This document shows positions 47,670-57,022 of a stretch of DNA of 64,000 nucleotides, in pieces (the first letter of the stretch is position 1; every line of letters begins with the position of its first letter). This stretch comes from Labrys okinawensis (GTDB lineage Bacteria > Pseudomonadota > Alphaproteobacteria > Rhizobiales > Labraceae). Both the position numbers and the translations under genes were made by a program. The stretch covers positions 397,522-461,521 of the forward strand of contig NZ_PUEJ01000006.1 in the NCBI RefSeq assembly GCF_002982075.1, read 5' to 3'. The notes beneath the pieces are model-generated. The model had not been told where the DNA came from, did no database searches, and saw nothing but the letters and a program-made list of their open reading frames with translations.

Positions 47670-48578
47670 TCACGGCTTGCTCCGCGCCCGCTCGAGCCCC
47701 TTGAGGATCTCCACGAACAGGCGCACCTTGGCCGGGCGGAAACGCGCGGCCGGGTAGACGACATGGATGCCGCCTGCGGGCAGCGTCCAGTCCGCCAGCA
47801 GGCGGACAAGCCGGCCCGCAGCGATGTCGCCGGCGACCAGGAAATCCGGAAACACCGACAAACCCGCCCCCGCCAGCACCATGGCATAGCAAGTGGGCGT
47901 CTTGTCCGCGTCGATGACGGCCGGGACCTCCACCGTCTCCCGCTCCCACTCCCCCCGCGAGAACAGCCAGCGCGTCGGCGTGCGCAAGGCATGGTTGGCG
48001 ACGAAGGGCAGTCCCGCCAGCCCCTTGGGGCTGAGATCGGCCGGCAGGCGCGCGGCAAGTGCGGCCGAGCAGACCAGATGCTGCTGGAAGGTGCCGAGCC
48101 GCTGGGCCTGGTTGGAGGAATCGGTGAGCCAGCCGACGCGCACGGCGACATCCACCTGCGCATCCACCAGATCCACCACGGTATCGTCGAAGGCGACCTC
48201 CACCCGCATATGAGGGTAACGCTCGCGAAAGGCGGCGATGGCCGGCGCGACCACCGCCCCGCCATAGTCGATCTGCGCCGCCAGGGTGAGGGTGCCGGTC
48301 GGCTCCGCCGCGTCCTTGGAGATTTCTCCGAAGGCGGATTCGGCCTCGCGCAGGATCAAGGCGGCGCGGTCATAGAAGGCGCGGCCCGCTTCCGTCGCCT
48401 GCAAGCGGCGGGTGGTGCGCAGGATCAGGGTGACGCCGAGTTCCTCCTCGAGCCTGCCGACCTGATGGCTGACCACCGCCTTGGCGACGCCGAGCCGCTC
48501 CCCCGCCGCCGTGAAGGAGCCCGTCTCGATCACCGCTGTGAAGAAGGCCAGCCGGTTGAGGTTGAGAAGCTCGGACAT
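47670..48578 (-). CDS. LysR family transcriptional regulator
   Basis: 302-residue regulator. The N-terminal winged helix-turn-helix is LNRLAFFTAVIETGSFTAAGERLGVAKAVVSHQVGRLEEELG, here abbreviated: AFFTAVIETGSFTAAGERL and VSHQVGRLEEELG. The effector domain follows (about 92-295). It is divergent from the DsbA-like gene at 48741. A 19-base perfect palindrome sits in the shared 162-base region, so it probably controls that gene and the NAD(P)-binding gene behind it. The Met at 48578 is the natural start; codons further upstream are non-conserved. Its stop is convergent with the NCS1 permease, 12 bases apart. Confidence 0.9.
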   Translation of the reverse strand: MSELLNLNRLAFFTAVIETGSFTAAGERLGVAKAVVSHQVGRLEEELGVTLILRTTRRLQATEAGRAFYDRAALILREAESAFGEISKDAAEPTGTLTLAAQIDYGGAVVAPAIAAFRERYPHMRVEVAFDDTVVDLVDAQVDVAVRVGWLTDSSNQAQRLGTFQQHLVCSAALAARLPADLSPKGLAGLPFVANHALRTPTRWLFSRGEWERETVEVPAVIDADKTPTCYAMVLAGAGLSVFPDFLVAGDIAAGRLVRLLADWTLPAGGIHVVYPAARFRPAKVRLFVEILKGLERARSKP

Positions 48579-48653
48579 AGGCCTCCTGCCTGAACGCCTA
48601 TTCCGAACCGTGCTGACGGCGGACGAAGGGGAATGGCGGCTTCGATCGCCCAT

Positions 48654-48672
48654 TGTCTGATTTAATCAGACA
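48654..48672. promoter_or_regulatory. 19-bp palindrome in the LysR/DsbA divergent region
   Basis: TGTCTGATT, a central T, then AATCAGACA: 9-base perfect arms. It lies midway between the LysR start (75 bases) and the DsbA-like start (68 bases), where LysR-type regulators usually bind to control both directions. Confidence 0.65.
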
Positions 48673-48740
48673 CTCTGTCAAATTGTTCGGGATTTTTCTT
48701 GAGAACGCCGCAGGCCATGGTTCGCGGCAAGGAGATGCCG

Positions 48741-49391
48741 ATGTCCACGCCGCTTACTTCCGACCAGACAGTGACCTATCTGTTCGATCCGCTCTGCGGC
48801 TGGTGCTATGGCGCTTCGCCGATGCTGCAGCGCCTGCATGAGGCCGGCGTCGCCGTCAGCCCCCTGCCGACCGGCCTGTTCGCGGGGCCGGGCGCCCGGC
48901 CGATGGATGCGGGCTTTGCCGCCTATGCCTGGTCCAACGACCAGCGCATCGAACGCCTTACCGGACAGCGTTTCACGAAGGCCTATCGCAGCCAGGTGCT
49001 CGAGGCCCCGGACGGCCTGTTCGATTCGGGACCGGCCACGCTGGCGCTCACCGCCGTGGCCCTGGCCGAGCCCGAGTGTGACCTCGACGCCCTCGCGGCG
49101 ATCCAGGCCGGCCGCTATGTCGAGGGCCGCGACACCACTTCCCTTGCCTGCCTCGTGGCCATCCTGCGCGAGGCGGGTTTCGCGGCCGCTGCCGACCGCC
49201 TCGCCGTGCCCGACGAAGACCTGCTCGCCGCCAACCGCACCCGCATTGCCGAAGGACGAGCCCTGATGGCCAGGCTCGGCGCCCAAGGCGTGCCGGCCCT
49301 CGCCGCACGACATGACGGACAGTTGCGGCTCATCGCCTCGAATGCCCTGTTCGGCAGTTTCGGCAATCTCGTTTCGCATCTCAACGCCTGA
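48741..49391 (+). CDS. DsbA family thiol oxidoreductase-like protein
   Basis: 216-residue protein of the DsbA/FrnE-like group. The active-site motif CGWC is at residues 19-22 ([12 protein letters not shown]), followed by the helical insertion domain and a C-terminal strand around [16 protein letters not shown]. No signal peptide is present, so it should be a cytoplasmic DsbA-like protein, a type often linked to oxidative stress or to metabolism of aromatic and glutathione adducts. The ATG at 48741 is preceded by AAGGAG at 7 bases; two in-frame ATGs upstream lack such a site. It is divergent from the LysR gene and followed by the NAD(P)-binding gene 52 bases later. Confidence 0.88.
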   Translation: MSTPLTSDQTVTYLFDPLCGWCYGASPMLQRLHEAGVAVSPLPTGLFAGPGARPMDAGFAAYAWSNDQRIERLTGQRFTKAYRSQVLEAPDGLFDSGPATLALTAVALAEPECDLDALAAIQAGRYVEGRDTTSLACLVAILREAGFAAAADRLAVPDEDLLAANRTRIAEGRALMARLGAQGVPALAARHDGQLRLIASNALFGSFGNLVSHLNA

Positions 49392-49443
49392 TGGGCTAGC
49401 CCCCGTCTCACGCCATGAACTCCCCAACCGAAAGGAAAGCCAA

Positions 49444-50052
49444 ATGAAAATCGCCCTGATCGGCGCCACCGGCAATGCCGGCTCCCGCATTCTCGCCGAA
49501 CTCGTCAACCGCGGCCACGAGGTCACCGCCATCGTGCGCCACCCGGAAAAGGTGCCGGCCAATCCCAAGGTAACGGCCCGCAAGGGGGACGTCTATGACA
49601 AGGCTGGCCTTGCGGCCCTACTCGCGGGTCATGATGCCGTGATCTCGAGCGTGCATTTCGTCGCAAGCGATCCTCATATTTTGATCGAGGCCGTGCGCGC
49701 CTCCGGCGTGAAGCGCTATCTGGTGGTGGGCGGCGCCGGCAGCCTGGAAGTCGCGCCCGGCGTCACCCTGGTATCGACGCCTGAATTCCCCGCCATCTAC
49801 AAGGAAGAGGCCACCAAGGGCGCCGAATTCCTCGCCATCCTGCGCGGGGAGAAGGATCTCGACTGGACCTTCCTCTCCCCCTCCGCCCTGTTCGTGCCGG
49901 GCGAGCGCACCGGCAAGTTCCGCCTGGGCACGGACCAGCTCCTGAGCAACGACAAGGGCAGCAGCATCTCCTTCGAGGACTATGCCATCGCCATGGCGGA
50001 CGAGATCGAAAAGCCCGCCCATAGCCGGGCTCGCTTCACCGTCGGCTATTGA
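49444..50052 (+). CDS. NAD(P)-dependent oxidoreductase, YwnB/NAD(P)H-binding family
   Basis: 202-residue atypical SDR that starts [25 protein letters not shown], a complete dinucleotide-binding motif. [16 protein letters not shown] and [19 protein letters not shown] are characteristic of the group called NAD(P)H-binding or YwnB-like proteins; a quinone oxidoreductase or sugar-epimerase role has been proposed for relatives. GAAAGG precedes the ATG. It follows the DsbA-like gene and is followed by a strong hairpin at 50058, so the two form a small LysR-controlled operon. Substrate unknown. Confidence 0.88.
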   Translation: MKIALIGATGNAGSRILAELVNRGHEVTAIVRHPEKVPANPKVTARKGDVYDKAGLAALLAGHDAVISSVHFVASDPHILIEAVRASGVKRYLVVGGAGSLEVAPGVTLVSTPEFPAIYKEEATKGAEFLAILRGEKDLDWTFLSPSALFVPGERTGKFRLGTDQLLSNDKGSSISFEDYAIAMADEIEKPAHSRARFTVGY

Positions 50053-50057
50053 AGCCT

Positions 50058-50080
50058 GACGGGCCCTTCCAGGGCCCGTC
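50058..50080 (+). terminator. hairpin after the DsbA-NAD(P)-binding operon
   Basis: GACGGGCCC at 50058-50066 and GGGCCCGTC at 50072-50080 pair around TTCCA, 6 bases after the stop codon. No T-run follows, so it may act as a stem-only terminator or 3' stabiliser. Confidence 0.6.
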
Positions 50081-50855
50081 GGCAGCCTGCCCCAGGCCAC
50101 CGCGAGATTCGAGAGAATTTGGCGGTGGCCGTCATTGCCGATTTCCGGTCCGACTGGATCGGAAAGACGCCTCTATCTCATTGAGAGCGTAACGATATTC
50201 GATCCAACATAATCGAATGTCGTTCCAGCCCTGCCCCGAAGGCCGAGCCATCCGCGTGGAACGCCAATCGGATCGCCAACGCTTCGCCGATAGTCCGCTG
50301 CGGCGCCAATGACGGACGCCTATCGAATGTTTTGCCACATCGATACGTCCGGGGCTCGCTCCTCCCATGGAAGGACGTAGGGAGCAAGCACCTCCTCTGC
50401 TTGTGGCTGCTCTTGTATCAAGGCCGGCCGCCGGCGTCCGGCAATTGCGATCGAAAACCGGGATGTTCCCACCGGCTGGACGCCGAAAATCTGCTGGCGG
50501 TGCACTCGACCACGCGCATCGCGGGGACGATCGCGGCGGGATAGGGGTAAATCAAGGAAACTGTCGCTGTGATCAGCAACATCCAGCGTGGTCCCGAACA
50601 GCTTTTAATCCAGCCTTACGCGCCGCAGCGCACGCGCCAGCCACGGGCAGATACCTCCTTAGTAGACAAGTGGTAGCTTATTACTTCCGTTGAGGTACAT
50701 TAGTACTTATCTCAATATGATTCAGATAAAGGTCGGCATCTTTCTGCCATGAATCTGATAGAAATCATGCCAATGATTCTATCGACTCTTTTATGAAAGC
50801 AAAATCGGGCGTAATCCGTTCGAGATACTGACACCAATGACAGATTGGATGCCCT
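50081..50855. other. 775-base region without a supported gene before the polysaccharide locus
   Basis: Short frames exist on both strands (for example 50132-50387 minus, 50367-50693 plus) but their compositions are incoherent and they lack ribosome binding sites. From about 50680 to 50850 the sequence turns strongly A/T-rich, which marks the left edge of the low-GC polysaccharide locus and probably contains the promoter of the glycosyltransferase operon. I see no tRNA, insertion sequence or terminal repeats that would define an insertion. Confidence 0.5.
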
Positions 50856-52169
50856 TTGCCTCAACGAATCCTAATTGAGTGCTTCAATCTGGCGCTGACG
50901 AGCGGAACGGGCATAAAGACCTATGCATCGAACCTCGCCCGAATTGCGAATACCCTCGGCTATGAGACGGAGGCACTTTTCCAATCGCTCGCTCGCCTGC
51001 AGCAGGGCGATCCCATCCTCACCGAGATTTCCTTTCACGAGGGCAAGAAGCGGCGGGGCTGGAAGGAAAAATATGTCCGCACCCCCTTCGAGACTCTTTT
51101 CGGAAAGCCCTTCGGCATAAGGGCCGACGCCGTGCCCCAGTCAGGCCTGATCCTGAAACAGGATCCCATGCTGGAACCGTTCGCGCGCGTGTTCGCGGCC
51201 CATCAATTCACCTTGGCCGCACGGCGTCATTTTTCACGCTATGGCACGCTTGCGACCCTGAAACTGACAGCGGCTCCACATCTCTTCCACGCCACGCATC
51301 CGGTGCCCGTCAGAGTGCCCGGTGCGGCAAATATCTACACGATCCATGATCTCGTCCCGCTCAAATTGCCGAATGCCACGCTTGACAACAAAACGTATTA
51401 TTTCAATTCACTGAAAGAAATATGCCAGAAGGCAGATCACATCGTCACAATATCGGAGACCTCCAAAAAGGACATCACTTCGATACTTGGAATACCCGAC
51501 TCAAAAATAAGCGTTACCTACCAATCTATAGAAATACCTGAAAACCTCCTCGCCAAACCGCGAGATAATATTGATAAGTTAATTCAGAACTCCTTCTCCT
51601 TGGAGCCGGGAGAGTATTTTCTATTTTTTGGAGCGCTCGAACCCAAGAAGAACGTCTCGCGGCTGATAGACGCCTATGTTGCCTCCGGGGTATCCACTCC
51701 CCTGGTTATCGCCGGCGGGCTGGGGTGGAACTACAGGACGGAACTGAGGCAGATCAACAACGAGAGCTTCTCCAGCTGGCGGATTACCCAGAACCAGATC
51801 ATACACGAGCGGAAAGTGCGGCGGTTCGGCCATCTGCCGCTCAGCCACCTCACAGCCCTGATCCAAGGCGCGAAGGCGGTGTTGTTTCCATCGCTCTACG
51901 AAGGTTTCGGCCTTCCGGTTCTGGAAGCCATGATGCTCGGCGCCCCCGTCATGACGTCCAATGTGTCGTCCCTGCCCGAGGTCGCGGGGGATGCGGCGCT
52001 TCTGGTCAATCCCTATGACATCGAGGAAATGGCCAGCGCCATTGCCGCGCTGGACAATGATCGGGATCTTCGATCGGAACTTGTCAGCAGGGGAAAAAAG
52101 CGGGTTCAGTATTTTTCGATGGAGAATTACAGCAGACGCGTCGCTGAGGTCTACGGAGCGTTGCTATGA
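50856..52169 (+). CDS. glycosyltransferase family 1/4 (GT-B)
   Basis: 437-residue GT-B glycosyltransferase, first gene of the surface-polysaccharide block. The N-terminal half carries an acceptor domain ([26 protein letters not shown]). In the C-terminal half [16 protein letters not shown] and [27 protein letters not shown] form the GT4 signature with the EGFGLP nucleotide-sugar motif, and [25 protein letters not shown] is also typical. The start is the TTG at 50856; no in-frame ATG occurs nearby and the family N terminus is there. GGAT lies about 8 bases before. It probably adds a sugar in assembly of the polymer exported by the downstream KpsE/KpsM system. Confidence 0.88.
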   Translation: MPQRILIECFNLALTSGTGIKTYASNLARIANTLGYETEALFQSLARLQQGDPILTEISFHEGKKRRGWKEKYVRTPFETLFGKPFGIRADAVPQSGLILKQDPMLEPFARVFAAHQFTLAARRHFSRYGTLATLKLTAAPHLFHATHPVPVRVPGAANIYTIHDLVPLKLPNATLDNKTYYFNSLKEICQKADHIVTISETSKKDITSILGIPDSKISVTYQSIEIPENLLAKPRDNIDKLIQNSFSLEPGEYFLFFGALEPKKNVSRLIDAYVASGVSTPLVIAGGLGWNYRTELRQINNESFSSWRITQNQIIHERKVRRFGHLPLSHLTALIQGAKAVLFPSLYEGFGLPVLEAMMLGAPVMTSNVSSLPEVAGDAALLVNPYDIEEMASAIAALDNDRDLRSELVSRGKKRVQYFSMENYSRRVAEVYGALL

Positions 52170-52351
52170 CTGACAGGCGCCTTCGAGAAAAGCGGCGCAG
52201 TCCGCTACGGCAGGATGAACACACCGCTGTCACCATGAGTGCGTTCGATGCCGGAAGCGACTTTCGCCGCCAGATCCAGCGGCCTTCGAGCTTTGTCGAT
52301 GCAGGTCCTCTGCACAGCCCGTGCCCATTCGGGCGCATTGTCCTCTCCTAA
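52166..52351 (+). other. short overlapping frame, doubtful gene
   Basis: A 61-codon frame starts in the stop codon of the glycosyltransferase (ATGA overlap). The product is Arg-rich at the start and otherwise featureless, and its codon use is not gene-like. The overlap gives some reason to keep it in mind as a leader or coupling peptide, but I would not call it a gene. The rest of the 200-base gap to the KpsE-like gene shows nothing. Confidence 0.2.
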
Positions 52352-52369
52352 GCAAAGCAAGATACGACC

Positions 52370-53530
52370 TTGTCTCATACGGCCGCCCTTCCACCTCCCG
52401 GCGCACAGCAAAGAGCCAAGTCCTCGCCCGGCCTCATCCGCGATTATTTGCGCAGGCGCCTGCTCTGGCTGACCGTGGTGATCGCACCGACCGTGGCCGC
52501 CGTCATCTATTACGGCCTTTGGGCCACACCCCGCTATGTATCGGAAGCCGAGTTCATAGTCAGAGGCTTGTCATCGAGCCGGCTCACCGGCCTTGATGCC
52601 CTATTCAAGACATTCGGCATTGCCAGAACCGTCGACGACACGAACATTGTCCAAAGCTATATATTGTCTCGCGATGCGGTGAAGCAGCTGCAGTCCGACA
52701 TCGATATCAAGGCGATATTCTCCGATCCTCGAGCCGACCTGTTCTCGAGATTCCCCAGGTTTTGGGAAAGTGACAGTTTCGAGGGCCTCTACGCGCATTA
52801 TGCCTGGCGCGTGAAAGTCATTCAGGACACGACCCGCGGTATCAGCACCGTCCATGCGGAGGCGTTCCAGGCCGAGGATGCGCAACGCATCGCCTCACAG
52901 GTGCTGACCCTGGCCGAGCGCCTGGTCAACCGCCTCAACGAACGCGCGCAGGCGGATGCGACCCGGAGCGCCGAAGAAGAAGTGCAGCGCGCGGAGCAGC
53001 GCGTTCTGGATGCGCAGGCCGAACTCACCAAATTCCGCAACGCGGCAACCCTGGTCGACCCCTCCAAGTCATCGACGTCGGCGCTGGATACCATCACGAC
53101 GCTGACCCGGGATCTGGTGCAGGCCCAGGCCCAGATTCAGCAACTCCAGCAGACCTCGCCGTCGACCCCTCAGATCGCCGTGCTTCAAGCGCGTGTGGAA
53201 GCCCTCAAAGCCCGGATCGAAACCGAGCGTGGCAAGCTTGCCGGCAATGACGAGTCCCTGGCGGTCAAGGTGTCCGCCTATGAAAGGCTGACGCTCAATC
53301 GCGACCTCGCCGACAAGAGCCTGGCGGCCGCGACATTGTCCCTCGAGAGCGTGCGTTCGAAAGCGCGCCGGCAACAGATCTATATCGAGAAGATCGCCCA
53401 GCCCAATCTCCCCGACGAGCCGATGGAACCCCGCCGCCTGCGCCTGATCATCACGGTGCTGATGACCGCCCTGATGAGCTATGCCGTCATCTGGATTCTC
53501 AGCGTGGGTGCCAAGGAGAAGGCGCAATGA
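52370..53530 (+). CDS. KpsE/CtrB-type capsule polysaccharide export protein (copy 1)
   Basis: 386-residue inner-membrane polysaccharide co-polymerase of the capsule ABC system. An N-terminal helix (about 31-51; LLWLTVVIAPTVAAVIYYG) and a C-terminal helix (about 360-379) bracket a periplasmic region. The KpsE-type landmarks are YVSEAEFIVRG, DTNIVQSYILSRDAVKQL, SRFPRFW and YVSAYERLTL-like. The long middle part (about 175-325) is predicted coiled coil, rich in Ala, Gln and Glu. It links the inner-membrane transporter to the outer-membrane exporter. The start is the TTG at 52370. It overlaps the KpsM-like gene by 4 bases (ATGA). Paralogous with the gene at 54390. Confidence 0.85.
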   Translation: MSHTAALPPPGAQQRAKSSPGLIRDYLRRRLLWLTVVIAPTVAAVIYYGLWATPRYVSEAEFIVRGLSSSRLTGLDALFKTFGIARTVDDTNIVQSYILSRDAVKQLQSDIDIKAIFSDPRADLFSRFPRFWESDSFEGLYAHYAWRVKVIQDTTRGISTVHAEAFQAEDAQRIASQVLTLAERLVNRLNERAQADATRSAEEEVQRAEQRVLDAQAELTKFRNAATLVDPSKSSTSALDTITTLTRDLVQAQAQIQQLQQTSPSTPQIAVLQARVEALKARIETERGKLAGNDESLAVKVSAYERLTLNRDLADKSLAAATLSLESVRSKARRQQIYIEKIAQPNLPDEPMEPRRLRLIITVLMTALMSYAVIWILSVGAKEKAQ

Positions 53531-54333
53531 GCGGCATCGGTTCGGCGCCCGCGCCGTCGCTCTGGCGCTCCTTTCGTCTGCAAGCGCGCATCATCGCCGC
53601 CCTGATGATCCGCGAAGGCAACGCGAAATACGGCCACGAGAATCTCGGTTTCTTCTGGATCATGATCGAACCGTTGTCGCTGGCGGCCATGGTCGCACTG
53701 ATGTGGTACGCGACCAACCATTCCCACACCGAAGCCGTCGGCCTCGTCCTGTTCGTCCTGACAGGCTATTGCCCGCTGACGCTCTGGCGGCATGTCACCG
53801 GCCGTTCGGCCCGGGTGATAAGGCAGCGATCGGCCCTGCTATTCCATGCCAATATCAAGCCCTTCGACGTGCTGATTGCCGTCTTCTGCCTGGAAACGAT
53901 AGGTATTTTTGCGGCCTTCGTCTGTGCTTATGTGCCGTTGGTCGTCTTCGGCGTCATAGATCCGCCTCGCGACACCCTCCTGCTGATCGGTGGTTGGCTA
54001 TTCCTCGCCTGGTTCTCAATAGGCATCGGCCTGATCCTGGCCGCACTGACGGAGATATTTGAAACAGTGGAGAAATTCATCCCACCTCTGCTCTATATTA
54101 CGCTGCCTTTGACGGGAGTTTTCTCGATGATCGATTGGCTTCCTCAGAAGGCACAGAATATCCTTGTATACTCCCCCGTAGCAACCTCGGTAGAAATGTT
54201 CCGCGCCGGTGCGTTTCCTGAAGATATCGTGACATATTACGACCCGGCTTTTCTTACTATAGTTTGCTCCATTCTGACGGCCATAGGAATTCCATTGGTC
54301 GTCTACGCTCAAAAATACATAACTCATAACTGA
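53527..54333 (+). CDS. KpsM/CtrC-type polysaccharide ABC transporter permease
   Basis: 268-residue inner-membrane permease with six hydrophobic segments. It has the KpsM/ABC-2 pattern: IIAALMIREGNAKYGHENLGFFWIMIEPLSL (start of helix 1 with the amphipathic lead), FVLTGYCPLTLWRHVTGRSA and FIPPLLYITLPLTGVFSMIDWLP. It should form the channel for polysaccharide export with a KpsT-like ATPase; the only candidate here is at 57023, not directly adjacent. It is translationally coupled to the preceding KpsE-like gene by an ATGA overlap. Confidence 0.87.
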   Translation: MSGIGSAPAPSLWRSFRLQARIIAALMIREGNAKYGHENLGFFWIMIEPLSLAAMVALMWYATNHSHTEAVGLVLFVLTGYCPLTLWRHVTGRSARVIRQRSALLFHANIKPFDVLIAVFCLETIGIFAAFVCAYVPLVVFGVIDPPRDTLLLIGGWLFLAWFSIGIGLILAALTEIFETVEKFIPPLLYITLPLTGVFSMIDWLPQKAQNILVYSPVATSVEMFRAGAFPEDIVTYYDPAFLTIVCSILTAIGIPLVVYAQKYITHN

Positions 54334-54389
54334 GCGGTATTACCCCGAAATCGCGTAAGATCCCCGAAGCGTCAGGAAGACATCAAAAC

Positions 54390-55580
54390 TTGCAGCACAA
54401 ACAAGCCGACCAGCCTCAGGATTTTGCCCCCATCGAAATGATTCCGCTTACCTCCGCGGGGGAACTCGTCGTTTCGGATCAACCCGACGACCCAAATATC
54501 GGAAAGACTGCGCACCGTTCGCCATTGTGGCTGGTTTTCATATTACCGACACTGCTCTCCGCCCTTTACCTGTTCGTCTTCGCTGCAGATCAATTCGCTT
54601 CGGATGCGCAGGTGATGGTACGCACGCCTGCGGAAAATGGTCTGAACGCCATCTTGAACGCTCAGGGCTTCTCGCGTTCGAGCGAAGAAACTCAGGCGGT
54701 CTACGCTTTCATGCGCTCACGTGACATGGCCCAGCTGCTCTCCAGCGAGAACGGCCTCAAGGATGTCTACAACAGGCCGGAGAGTGATTTCCTCAGCCGT
54801 TTTCCTAACCTGCTGCAGAAAGACAACTTCGAACGGTTCTATGAGCACTATCGCAGTTGGGTGTCCGTTACCATCGACGAAAGCACGGGCATTGTCTCAA
54901 TTCGCAGCTATGCCTATCGGGCTGACGATGCACGCAACATCACCCGTGCGGTGATCAATCACGCGGAAGCCTTCGTCAATAGGCTGAATACAAGAGCCTA
55001 CGCCGATCGTGTTGCCTATGCCGAGCAGATCGTCGCCAAGGCTCAAGACGGCGTTGCCGTGATGGAAGCCAAGCTGACACGATACCGCAACGAAGCAAAA
55101 CTCGTCGATCCAACCGGAGAATCGACCTCCGCCCTCGAATCTATCGCAAAGATGACGACCGCAATCACCCAGTTGCAGGCCTCGCTCGAGCAGCAAAAGA
55201 CACTCTCGCCGGAAAATCCGGGCATCGCCGCCCTCAGCCAGAAAATCACCTCCTATCGTTCGGAGATCAACAAACTGCGCCGGGAGGTGGTCGGTGGAAC
55301 GGGGGCGATGTCGGATGCCATTGCGGGCTATGAACGCCTGACCCTGGAACGAACATTGGCTGCACGCACCTTGGAGGCCGCGACAACCAATCTCATCAAA
55401 GCTCGTCAGGAGGCCGAAACACCTCACGTCTATCTCGTGCGTATTTCCGAGCCGAATCTGGCCAGCACCGCAGAATATCCGCGACGCTTGATCTGGCTGG
55501 CATTGATCGCCGCCCTCAGCTTCATTTTCTACGCGGTTCTGCGCTTTGCCGTCGCCCTCGTCGGGGAGCATCGCCCGTGA
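54390..55580 (+). CDS. KpsE/CtrB-type capsule polysaccharide export protein (copy 2)
   Basis: 396-residue paralog of the gene at 52370, with the same layout (TM about 55-72, coiled coil about 205-330, TM about 365-385). Shared landmarks are LSRFPNL for SRFPRF, DPTGESTSALES for DPSKSSTSALDT, and GYERLTLERTLAARTLEAA for the YERLTLNRDLADKSLAAA part. Sequence identity is only moderate, so the duplication is old or the two came from different sources. The start is the TTG at 54390, with AGGAAG upstream; an ATG at 54438 is possible. It follows KpsM on the same strand with a 56-base gap. Confidence 0.83.
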   Translation: MQHKQADQPQDFAPIEMIPLTSAGELVVSDQPDDPNIGKTAHRSPLWLVFILPTLLSALYLFVFAADQFASDAQVMVRTPAENGLNAILNAQGFSRSSEETQAVYAFMRSRDMAQLLSSENGLKDVYNRPESDFLSRFPNLLQKDNFERFYEHYRSWVSVTIDESTGIVSIRSYAYRADDARNITRAVINHAEAFVNRLNTRAYADRVAYAEQIVAKAQDGVAVMEAKLTRYRNEAKLVDPTGESTSALESIAKMTTAITQLQASLEQQKTLSPENPGIAALSQKITSYRSEINKLRREVVGGTGAMSDAIAGYERLTLERTLAARTLEAATTNLIKARQEAETPHVYLVRISEPNLASTAEYPRRLIWLALIAALSFIFYAVLRFAVALVGEHRP

Positions 55581-55726
55581 GGCTCAGTTTCAAGAAGCCT
55601 CGTCGCGCACCTGTGGCGCCTTGCGATTTCACGAAGTCACCAAGAATTGCAAAGTAGCGTCAAAACAAAGAATTGAATCAAGGTAGCGTTCATGCCGAAC
55701 GCATTTGGTCTCGTTATAAATCGATG

Positions 55727-56740
55727 CTAATTCACCCTCGTTATTTCAACTTTCTTTAAAATCAGCACCCCTTCAATGGCCCCCTGTCTCAGTTGCAACC
55801 GGTGCTCGACGGGATACCGCGGCTCAGTAACTGTAAACGGAACTTCAAAGGAGTAACTTCCCTGTATCGGCAGCAAGGCGGGCCGATGAACGAGTATCTC
55901 CTGTCCTATCATGATCTCAATTGTAAGCTCGTTGCCGGAATAATTATCCTCGACCTCAAGAAAGGTACGCAAGAGCCAGACTCCCCGCGGGAGATGGAAA
56001 TAGGGCCCGTAGCTTAGAATACGCGCCGGGCCAACCAGCTCTATAACCTCCGGCAAAGAAGTGCCTGTCGGTGCACCAACCTGATCCGTACCCAGGAACA
56101 ATTGACGAGGCCAATTGAACCGCACGGTGGCGCCGTTTGTGAAAATCGATCGGTAAGGGATCAACGACTGCGCCATTATCCGCTCTTCGGCGGTCATCGC
56201 ATAAGACGTGTCACTATCCAAGGCCGCCTCGACCCGTTCTCCACCCGGGTCCAAATCGGCGATCGCATCTACAATTTCCTCCGTTCTCTCGTCCGGCAAC
56301 GCTATGTCGAGAAAACTCAACACCCCTGCTATGAGTAAATTCGGTGTAAAACGCTTCTCCGGAGGCAGGATCAGGACGTTGGATTCTCCCACTACAATAT
56401 CGTGAAAAGAGGCGAATATAGATGATGTCAACATAAGAGACGCACGAAACTGCCGATTGAATTTCTGTTGCATGCATAGCGCAACAAAAATTGGGTCTTC
56501 GGCTAAAAATATTATTTGCCTTGCCTTTGATGCAAGAAGCTGGGATGTCTTCTCATCTGGATCATCCGTGTAAAGAATGACGTTGTTGCTACGACGCAGG
56601 GACCACTGCTCCTTCAATTGCTCAAGCGTGGAAAAGTGGAGGAAATCGACGTCACCCAGCGCAACCTGTACGATCGCACGGATTGCAAGAGCCGCCCGGT
56701 GAGATGAGGATGTCGGCAAACCCAGAACAGTTATCAACAA
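55727..56740 (-). CDS. hypothetical protein of the polysaccharide locus (337 aa)
   Basis: No family is recognised. The N-terminal part (about 1-165) has alternating strands and helices (VLGLPTSSSHRAALAIRAIVQ, NNVILYTDDPDEKTSQLLASKARQIIFLAEDP), possibly a Rossmann-like fold. The C-terminal 110 residues look like a beta sandwich (GPYFHLPRGVWLLRTFLEVEDN, LTIEIMIGQEILVHR, SYSFEVPFTVTEPRYPVEHRLQLRQG) and could bind carbohydrate. The start codon is TTG at 56740 with only a weak ribosome binding site. It sits between the KpsE-like and KpsT-like genes but on the other strand. A role in the same pathway is guilt by association. Confidence 0.6.
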   Translation of the reverse strand: MLITVLGLPTSSSHRAALAIRAIVQVALGDVDFLHFSTLEQLKEQWSLRRSNNVILYTDDPDEKTSQLLASKARQIIFLAEDPIFVALCMQQKFNRQFRASLMLTSSIFASFHDIVVGESNVLILPPEKRFTPNLLIAGVLSFLDIALPDERTEEIVDAIADLDPGGERVEAALDSDTSYAMTAEERIMAQSLIPYRSIFTNGATVRFNWPRQLFLGTDQVGAPTGTSLPEVIELVGPARILSYGPYFHLPRGVWLLRTFLEVEDNYSGNELTIEIMIGQEILVHRPALLPIQGSYSFEVPFTVTEPRYPVEHRLQLRQGAIEGVLILKKVEITRVN

Positions 56741-57022
56741 AACAGATCACTCACTTCTTATCGTTTTGAAAATAAATCCTGACGATATCGTACTCATGCA
56801 GTTTGCTTTTGCCCCAACAGGTACCCGGATCCGGCAGATGTAACTGACCAGACTGCAGAATAGGGAGTATAATTTGCTGATACCAATGCCACAAGCGCAG
56901 GAATATCATCAAGACAACTGAGACAAAAATACCACAATCGCTACATACGCTGACACTGGTCGTTTTAGGCATAGCGCACCTACGATAAGTGGATTAGGTC
57001 GTAACGAGAGATCGACAAAGCG
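56741..57022. other. 282-base A/T-rich divergent region
   Basis: Between the 337-aa gene (leftward) and the KpsT-like gene (rightward). Clearly richer in A and T than the rest of the window. It should hold the promoters of both. A 73-codon minus-strand frame (56751-56972) has a Cys pair and a hydrophobic stretch but lacks a ribosome binding site, and I do not call it. Confidence 0.45.

Noticed and set aside
50132..50693. Short frames on both strands in the gap before the polysaccharide locus
   Set aside because: Incoherent composition, no start signals and mutually overlapping; no remnant of a transposase could be recognised.
56751..56972. A 73-codon minus-strand frame with a CSDCG motif and one hydrophobic stretch
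   Set aside because: No ribosome binding site; lies in the A/T-rich promoter region of divergent genes. Kept only as a remote possibility.
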